Part shown: in pieces, positions 1 to 5,100 of the stretch
Position numbering within the stretch: the first letter of the stretch is position 1
Layout of the letters: each line of letters begins with the position of its first letter
Source of the DNA: Deltaproteobacteria bacterium
Lineage (GTDB): Bacteria; Desulfobacterota; UBA8473
Reading direction: 5' to 3'
Length of the DNA: 5,100 nucleotides
Assembly (NCBI GenBank): GCA_030621455.1
Contig: JAUXHQ010000176.1
Span: 1-5,100 of the forward strand
Program-made: the position numbers and the translations under genes
Notes under the pieces: generated by a model
What the model was told of the DNA's origin: nothing
Databases searched by the model: none
What the model saw: the letters and a program-made list of their open reading frames with translations, nothing else

Positions 1-90
1 CCGGTCTTCAAACTCATCCAGCAGTTTATCATTGGCTTTTCGGATCTTATTGCACGCAATTTCATACTCCTGATAATCGTCTCCTTACAT
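1..90 (-). CDS. Possible 5' end of an unidentified gene, with a stop at codon 2
   Basis: Reading leftwards from the ATG at 90-88, the frame is ATG TAA GGA GAC GAT TAT CAG and then stays open to the window edge. After the TAA it encodes a charged, probably helical stretch, GDDYQEYEIACNKIRKANDK followed by LLDEFEDR, which looks like real protein. A Shine-Dalgarno-like AGAGGTG lies 4 bases before the ATG, and the gap to the ligA stop is 31 bases, so this may be the next gene of a ligA transcript. The in-frame TAA at codon 2 is odd: it could be a nonsense mutation (for example CAA to TAA), a sequencing error, or a sign that translation starts at the ATT at 60-58, which has AGGAG six bases upstream. 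I do not recognise the family with confidence, and the fragment is too short to assign a function. Confidence 0.4.
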
Positions 91-121
91 GACGCACCTC
101 TGACTTGAAATTTTACTTCGT

Positions 122-2224
<2,103 letters not shown>

Positions 2225-2239
2225 TCATAATGCGGTGTG

Positions 2240-2273
2240 ATATGTGCACAAACGGCGGGATATACGTGCATAT
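2240..2273. repeat. Imperfect inverted repeat overlapping the plus-strand promoter motif
   Basis: ATATGTGCAC at 2240-2249 is complementary to GTGCATAT at 2266-2273, allowing a two-base bulge, with a 16-base spacer. The right arm touches the TG of the extended -10 motif and the left arm lies upstream of where a -35 would be. It could be an operator, or a hairpin in the untranslated leader of ligA on the minus strand. No regulator family is identifiable. Confidence 0.3.
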
Positions 2274-2281
2274 GGTATAAT
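2273..2281 (+). promoter_or_regulatory. Extended -10 promoter motif on the plus strand
   Basis: The sequence TGGTATAAT is a perfect extended -10 element (TGnTATAAT) of the housekeeping sigma-70 type. There is no good -35 hexamer at 16-18 bases upstream (the region is GC-rich, around cggcgg), which an extended -10 can partly replace. It points away from ligA and towards the mutase 3' end, so transcription would start near 2288. No plus-strand protein gene follows, so if active it drives a non-coding RNA. AT-rich promoter look-alikes occur by chance. Confidence 0.35.
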
Positions 2282-2380
2282 AGATTTTCAAAAAAAGATT
2301 TTTGGTGTCCTCTTGGGTCCATAGAAATGCTACCAGCATGGCTGTTTGATCAGTCGGCGTAAGGCACAGGGTTTAAGGTA

Positions 2381-2397
2381 AAAGACCTTCGGTCTTT
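2381..2397. repeat. Small 7-bp hairpin with a three-base loop
   Basis: AAAGACC (2381-2387) and GGTCTTT (2391-2397) are perfectly complementary around the loop TTC. On the minus strand the stem is followed by TACCTTAAA, too weak a T-tract for a convincing terminator. An alternative 5-bp stem, AAGGT (2375-2379) with ACCTT (2385-2389), would compete with it on the plus strand. It is most likely part of a structured RNA or an isolated hairpin. Confidence 0.4.
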
Positions 2398-2526
2398 AGC
2401 CATTACATAACACCTGGACATGACAAGAATCCGGGACTCATTACTACCCCAAAAACATTTTCTTAAAGGTCATGGTGTTGCCGGGACGGTTCCATAGTCC
2501 GTGATAGCCGTATGGAGATATCTAAC

Positions 2527-2548
2527 GGGGTAGTCGTGAGACTACCCC
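2527..2548. terminator. Strong hairpin at the end of the mutase unit, possibly a bidirectional terminator
   Basis: GGGGTAGTC and GACTACCCC form a perfect 9-bp stem with a four-base loop, starting 13 bases beyond the TAG of the B12-binding subunit gene. In the minus-strand direction the stem is followed by GTTAGATATCT, so it lacks a proper U-tract and would be a weak intrinsic terminator or a 3'-end stabiliser. In the plus-strand direction it is followed by TTCTTATCCTATT, which is closer to a real terminator tail. Confidence 0.6.
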
Positions 2549-2561
2549 TTCTTATCCTATT

Positions 2562-2963
2562 CTAAGATGAAAGACCTGAAACATAGTCAACAGCATCACT
2601 TGGTGCAGAACCAGGCCCAAATACTTTTTTTATACCCATGTCCAGGAGCTGAGGTATATCCCCCGAAGGTATGACCCCCCCCATTATGAGCGGCGCATCT
2701 ATCTTCCGTTCATTGAACGATTCCAACACAGTAGAAGCCACGAAGAGGTGCTGCCCCATTGAGCAGGTGATGCCCACAACATCCGCATCCTCCTCCTCGG
2801 CTACCTTGGCCAACTCCTTGGGATCACTGAAGTAAGTGAAAACAACCTCAATACCCGCATTTCTAAAACTGCTCATCACAGATAAAAGCCCCCGGTCATG
2901 TCCGTCGAGGGAAAAACGTGCCATTAGGGCCTTCACCTTTTCCCTGTTTTGATCTTCACCCAT
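2562..2963 (-). CDS. Cobalamin-binding small subunit of a B12-dependent acyl-CoA mutase
   Basis: Carries the adenosylcobalamin cofactor for the catalytic subunit encoded just upstream. The 133-residue product is a lone B12-binding Rossmann-like domain, the size usual for small subunits of two-part mutases such as isobutyryl-CoA or 2-hydroxyisobutyryl-CoA mutase (about 136). The DGHDRG motif (20-25) supplies H22, the axial cobalt ligand. The second motif, normally SxL, reads T-C-S (GITCSMGQH, 64-72), and the nucleotide-tail-binding GG motif is present as MGGVIPSGD (94-102), followed by FGPG (115-118). The ATG at 2963 is chosen because GGGAGGA lies 4 bases before it; a longer frame from 2999 would overlap the preceding gene and adds residues without family support. 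The 10-base gap and a Shine-Dalgarno sequence sharing the G of the upstream TAG suggest translational coupling. Confidence 0.93.
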   Translation of the reverse strand: MGEDQNREKVKALMARFSLDGHDRGLLSVMSSFRNAGIEVVFTYFSDPKELAKVAEEEDADVVGITCSMGQHLFVASTVLESFNERKIDAPLIMGGVIPSGDIPQLLDMGIKKVFGPGSAPSDAVDYVSGLSS

Positions 2964-2967
2964 GGTT

Positions 2968-2975
2968 TCCTCCCT
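2968..2975 (-). promoter_or_regulatory. Ribosome binding site of the small subunit, overlapping the upstream stop codon
   Basis: On the minus strand AGGGAGGA is followed by AACC and the ATG at 2963. Its first two bases are the last two of the TAG that ends the catalytic subunit. This fixes the start at 2963 rather than 2999 and places ribosomes finishing the first gene directly at the second start. Confidence 0.8.
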
Positions 2976-4674
2976 ATGTAGAATATATCCTTCCTCCACT
3001 CACTTCAACTATCGCCTCCATCATTTCGCCCAAGGTGCATTTGGCCTTGGCTGCCTCAATGAGTTTAGGCATGAGTATTCCCGCTTTTTCCACAGTATCA
3101 TAACCGGCCATAGCTTCCTTTATCCTATCGAGTGAATCCTTGACCTTCGTATTATCCCGATTGGCCCGCCACTTTTCCATCTTCTTTACGACCTCGGTCT
3201 CGATCTCAGGCTGATATCCTGTAAAGGCAGGGACCACTTCCTCTTCCTCTGTTTTGAATTTGTTCAAACCTACGACGACCCTTTCACCACTGTCAACCTC
3301 CTGTCGCCATTTTATGCTCTGCTTCTCCAAGAGCTGGCGTAACCACTCATTCTTTATGCATTGGAAGTAACCGCCCTTGCTCTCTATCTCACCCATCACC
3401 TTCTTTGCCTCTTCTTCCACCTTGTCCGTAAGCCATTCCAGATAATAAGAACCCCCCAAAGGATCGGTTACATGGGGCACACCTGTCTCGTTAAGGACTA
3501 TCTGGTTTATACGTATTGCTGTGCGAACCGCCTCTTCTGAAGGCAGTCCGATAGCCTCGTCGTAAGAATTGGTGTGCATGGACTGTACACCGCCCAGGAC
3601 ACAGGCCAAAACCTGCAGGGTAGACCTGGCTATGTTATTCAAGGGCTGCTGAGAGGTGAGGGAAGAGCCGGCAGTATGAACATGTATCCTGTACTGAAGG
3701 GACTTCGGGTCTTTACATCCAAACCTCTCCTTCATAATCTTGGCCCACAACCTCCTCCATGCCCTAAGCTTTGCCACTTCCTCAAAGAAGTCCATCCCCA
3801 GATGGACCTGAGAGCTGAACCTCGAAACAAATTCATCGGGTTGTAGTCCGGCTTTTATGCCTCCTTCAACGAGATCAACGGCCTTCGAAAGAACGATCCC
3901 CAGCTCCTGGGCCGGCGTAGCGTTCATCTCTCCCAGCACGTAACCACAAAGGTTTGTGTGGTTCCAACTCTTTATGTTTCTGCAACTGTATTTTATTAAC
4001 TCAATCTCCAGTTTGTATTGGGTATCAGGGACAGGAGATGGCAGGTTCGTTGTCAAGCACCGGTTCCCCAATCCATTTTGGCTTTGGCCGGCAAGCTCTC
4101 CCGGCTTATGCCCTCTGCCCTCAGCATAAGCAACATACATGGCAAGGAACGGAAGACACGTGAACCTGATATTGTCGGCCACCCGTGTCTTGGGAAGATC
4201 GTAGTCCCTCAGAAGGACATCGATGTCACCAAGCGTACTTATATTGACACCCCCTAAACCTATCATTCCGCGTGATCTGGGGTCGTCAGGGTCAAAACCG
4301 CAGTGGGTAGGGGTATCCACTGCGAAGAGAACGGCCGCCTGCTTTCCATACCCTTTCATCCCTTGTCTTATCAGGTATTTGGTGCGCTCCTTAGTCTCTT
4401 CACCTGTGCCGTAACCGTGGAGTTGCTGAATCATCCAAGGCATGTATTGATAGCCAAGCGCCCTGTTTCCCCTCGAATAGGGAAAGGCTCCGGGCATTTC
4501 CGGCTCCGAACCCTCTATGTCCTCCGGCGTATACACATACTTGAGGGGTATCCCGGATTCTGAGTTGTATTGAGGCGACCCGAACTTCAGCTTCTTTTCA
4601 TAGACCTCCTTCACCTCCTTCTCCCAGTCCTTCATCATCTCATTCACTTTATCAAGGGTCTTTCTAGAAAACAT
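2974..4674 (-). CDS. Catalytic large subunit of a B12-dependent acyl-CoA mutase, substrate unknown
   Basis: A TIM-barrel radical mutase that should rearrange the carbon skeleton of an acyl-CoA thioester using adenosylcobalamin held by the small subunit. At 566 residues it matches large subunits of two-part mutases (about 560-566). Family landmarks are SGIPLKYVYTPED (40-52), PYSRG (65-69), TPTHCGFD (121-128), LAGQSQN (194-200), WN..CGY (237-245), QSMHTNSYDEA (364-374), DPLGGSYYLEWLT (404-416), and a C-terminal KC.LGE (545-550). By hand alignment, residues contacting substrate in Propionibacterium methylmalonyl-CoA mutase are replaced: Y89 by L85, R207 by T209, H244 by V246, R82 by M78, T85 by M81, R87 by Q83, Q330 by H333; Q197, Y243 and E247 are kept (Q199, Y245, E249). 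Six extra residues lie between G108 and H124. Methylmalonyl-CoA is thus an unlikely substrate. The ATG has GGGGAGGT six bases upstream. No MeaB-type chaperone gene is in the window. Confidence 0.93.
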   Translation of the reverse strand: MFSRKTLDKVNEMMKDWEKEVKEVYEKKLKFGSPQYNSESGIPLKYVYTPEDIEGSEPEMPGAFPYSRGNRALGYQYMPWMIQQLHGYGTGEETKERTKYLIRQGMKGYGKQAAVLFAVDTPTHCGFDPDDPRSRGMIGLGGVNISTLGDIDVLLRDYDLPKTRVADNIRFTCLPFLAMYVAYAEGRGHKPGELAGQSQNGLGNRCLTTNLPSPVPDTQYKLEIELIKYSCRNIKSWNHTNLCGYVLGEMNATPAQELGIVLSKAVDLVEGGIKAGLQPDEFVSRFSSQVHLGMDFFEEVAKLRAWRRLWAKIMKERFGCKDPKSLQYRIHVHTAGSSLTSQQPLNNIARSTLQVLACVLGGVQSMHTNSYDEAIGLPSEEAVRTAIRINQIVLNETGVPHVTDPLGGSYYLEWLTDKVEEEAKKVMGEIESKGGYFQCIKNEWLRQLLEKQSIKWRQEVDSGERVVVGLNKFKTEEEEVVPAFTGYQPEIETEVVKKMEKWRANRDNTKVKDSLDRIKEAMAGYDTVEKAGILMPKLIEAAKAKCTLGEMMEAIVEVSGGRIYST

Positions 4675-4680
4675 AACTTT

Positions 4681-4688
4681 ACCTCCCC
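4681..4688 (-). promoter_or_regulatory. Ribosome binding site of the mutase large subunit
   Basis: GGGGAGGT on the minus strand lies six bases before the ATG at 4674, a strong Shine-Dalgarno sequence at normal spacing. It supports the chosen start; no earlier in-frame start is available. Confidence 0.8.
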
Positions 4689-4906
4689 GCGAATAATTTC
4701 ATTCGATCCTCCATAGGAAATCCACCGCTCCAAGATTGAAGGTCATTAAGAATAAACCAAGGATGGAATACTCCCGTAGTCTTAAACGCATATAACCTAA
4801 CAGCTATTAGAGAATAAATCAAATAGAAAAGTAAACATTCATGCGGGTGTCAATAGACAAATTCCATGCTGATGAAAATTGCCCCTCACATGGCTTTTCG
4901 GTGTAT

Positions 4907-4958
4907 GGTGTCAGTTGTCAGGAAAGAGAAACACAAGGCCAGAATACTGACACCTGAC
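4907..4958. repeat. Inverted array of four GTCAG half-sites
   Basis: GGTGTCAG (4907-4914) and CTGACACC (4947-4954) form a perfect 8-bp inverted repeat with a 32-base spacer. Each arm has a second copy of the pentamer offset by exactly seven bases: GTCAG at 4910 and 4917, CTGAC at 4947 and 4954. A further GGTGTCA lies at 4846-4852. Lying about 235-285 bases upstream of the mutase start, it could be a hairpin marking the end of a preceding transcript, a regulator binding site, or a degenerate interspersed repeat. Confidence 0.45.
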
Positions 4959-5100
4959 CTAGAGCGATACAAGTAATGTGTAAACTACTTTTTGTATATT
5001 ACAGTCTGGCATAAGGCTGTATGTGTAATGGGGTGACAAGTCTCGTATGTCTATTTGTATGTCGGCCAGGCTTTTTCGTATAACGAACAAGAGTTCATGT

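Larger units (their letters stand above)
2288..2556 (+). ncRNA. Candidate non-coding RNA, unidentified
   Basis: This is inferred from position only. An extended -10 motif ends at 2281, and about 270 bases later the hairpin at 2527-2548 is followed on this strand by the T-rich tail TTCTTATCCTATT, as at an intrinsic terminator. Between them are several possible stems: AAAGACC/GGTCTTT, TCCATA (2491-2496) with TATGGA (2511-2516), and TGGGTCC (2314-2320) with GGACTCA (2434-2440, one G-U pair). No open frame of note lies on this strand. The sequence matches no RNA family that I recognise. It would run convergently against the mutase unit. The alternative is that the promoter motif is fortuitous and the hairpin serves only the mutase genes. 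Confidence 0.25.
4675..5100. other. Region upstream of the mutase unit, no gene recognised
   Basis: These 426 bases are AT-rich and hold no convincing coding sequence. A minus-strand frame open from the window edge (5099) to a TAG at 4959 gives 46 codons with no recognisable family and may be chance or the tail of a gene beyond the edge. A perfect TTGACA (-35-like) lies at 4853-4848 on the minus strand, but its best -10 partner at 17 bases is only TTTTCT. A TTCGT-ATA-ACGAA palindrome lies at 5075-5087, and GTATGTC occurs at 5045-5051 and 5057-5063. I see no B12-box (GCCACTG-like) of a cobalamin riboswitch on either strand. Confidence 0.55.

Noticed and set aside
2361..2400. Resemblance of GGCACAGGGTTTAAGG to the start of a cyclic di-GMP riboswitch
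   Set aside because: Only GCACAGGG matches; the conserved GCAAAGCC and receptor elements are missing and no gene follows on that strand.
2481..2520. ACGGTTC and AGCCGTATG fragments similar to group II intron domain V
   Set aside because: They occur in the wrong order and lack the GAAA loop and bulge, and there is no intron-encoded protein.
2964..2999. Longer start for the B12-binding subunit at 2999
   Set aside because: It would overlap the catalytic subunit by 26 bases, while the ATG at 2963 has a strong Shine-Dalgarno sequence.
5072..5088. TTTCGTATAACGAA resembling part of a lox or dif recombination site
   Set aside because: The match is confined to a short palindrome and lacks a second arm with the right spacer.
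4959..5099. 46-codon minus-strand open frame running in from the right edge
   Set aside because: It is short, its translation resembles no family I know and a frame of this length is expected by chance; the sequence beyond 5100 would settle it.
4675..5100. Cobalamin riboswitch upstream of the B12-dependent mutase
   Set aside because: No B12-box or associated conserved elements were found on either strand; such riboswitches usually precede B12 synthesis or transport genes.

Overview
The window carries three well-supported genes, all on the minus strand: ligA (NAD+-dependent DNA ligase) on the left, and a two-gene unit on the right for a coenzyme-B12-dependent acyl-CoA mutase (566-residue catalytic subunit followed by a 133-residue cobalamin-binding subunit). 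At the far left edge is what looks like the 5' end of a further minus-strand gene, whose second codon is a stop. Base composition is balanced and ribosome binding sites are good in the mutase unit. The LigA sequence and the separate B12-binding subunit fit an anaerobic bacterium, possibly of the former Deltaproteobacteria; that placement is an impression from protein style, not a demonstrated assignment.

Layout, left to right: 1-90, possible partial gene on the minus strand with a TAA at codon 2; 122-2146, ligA; 2147-2561, a 415-base intergenic region with an extended -10 promoter motif on the plus strand, several hairpins, and a strong hairpin next to the mutase stop codon, which together allow a plus-strand non-coding RNA; 2562-2963, B12-binding subunit; 2974-4674, mutase catalytic subunit; 4675-5100, a 426-base upstream region with an inverted array of GTCAG half-sites but no recognisable gene, cobalamin riboswitch or convincing promoter.

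The two mutase genes are clearly translated together: only 10 bases separate them, and the second gene's Shine-Dalgarno sequence overlaps the first gene's stop codon. The point of most interest is the catalytic subunit. It keeps the overall mutase sequence, but a hand alignment to methylmalonyl-CoA mutase changes nearly every residue known to contact the acyl-CoA substrate (equivalents of Y89, R207, H244, R82, T85, R87 and Q330). It is therefore unlikely to be a methylmalonyl-CoA mutase, although automatic annotation would probably call it one; the true substrate cannot be read from this window. ligA is housekeeping and shows no functional link to the mutase.
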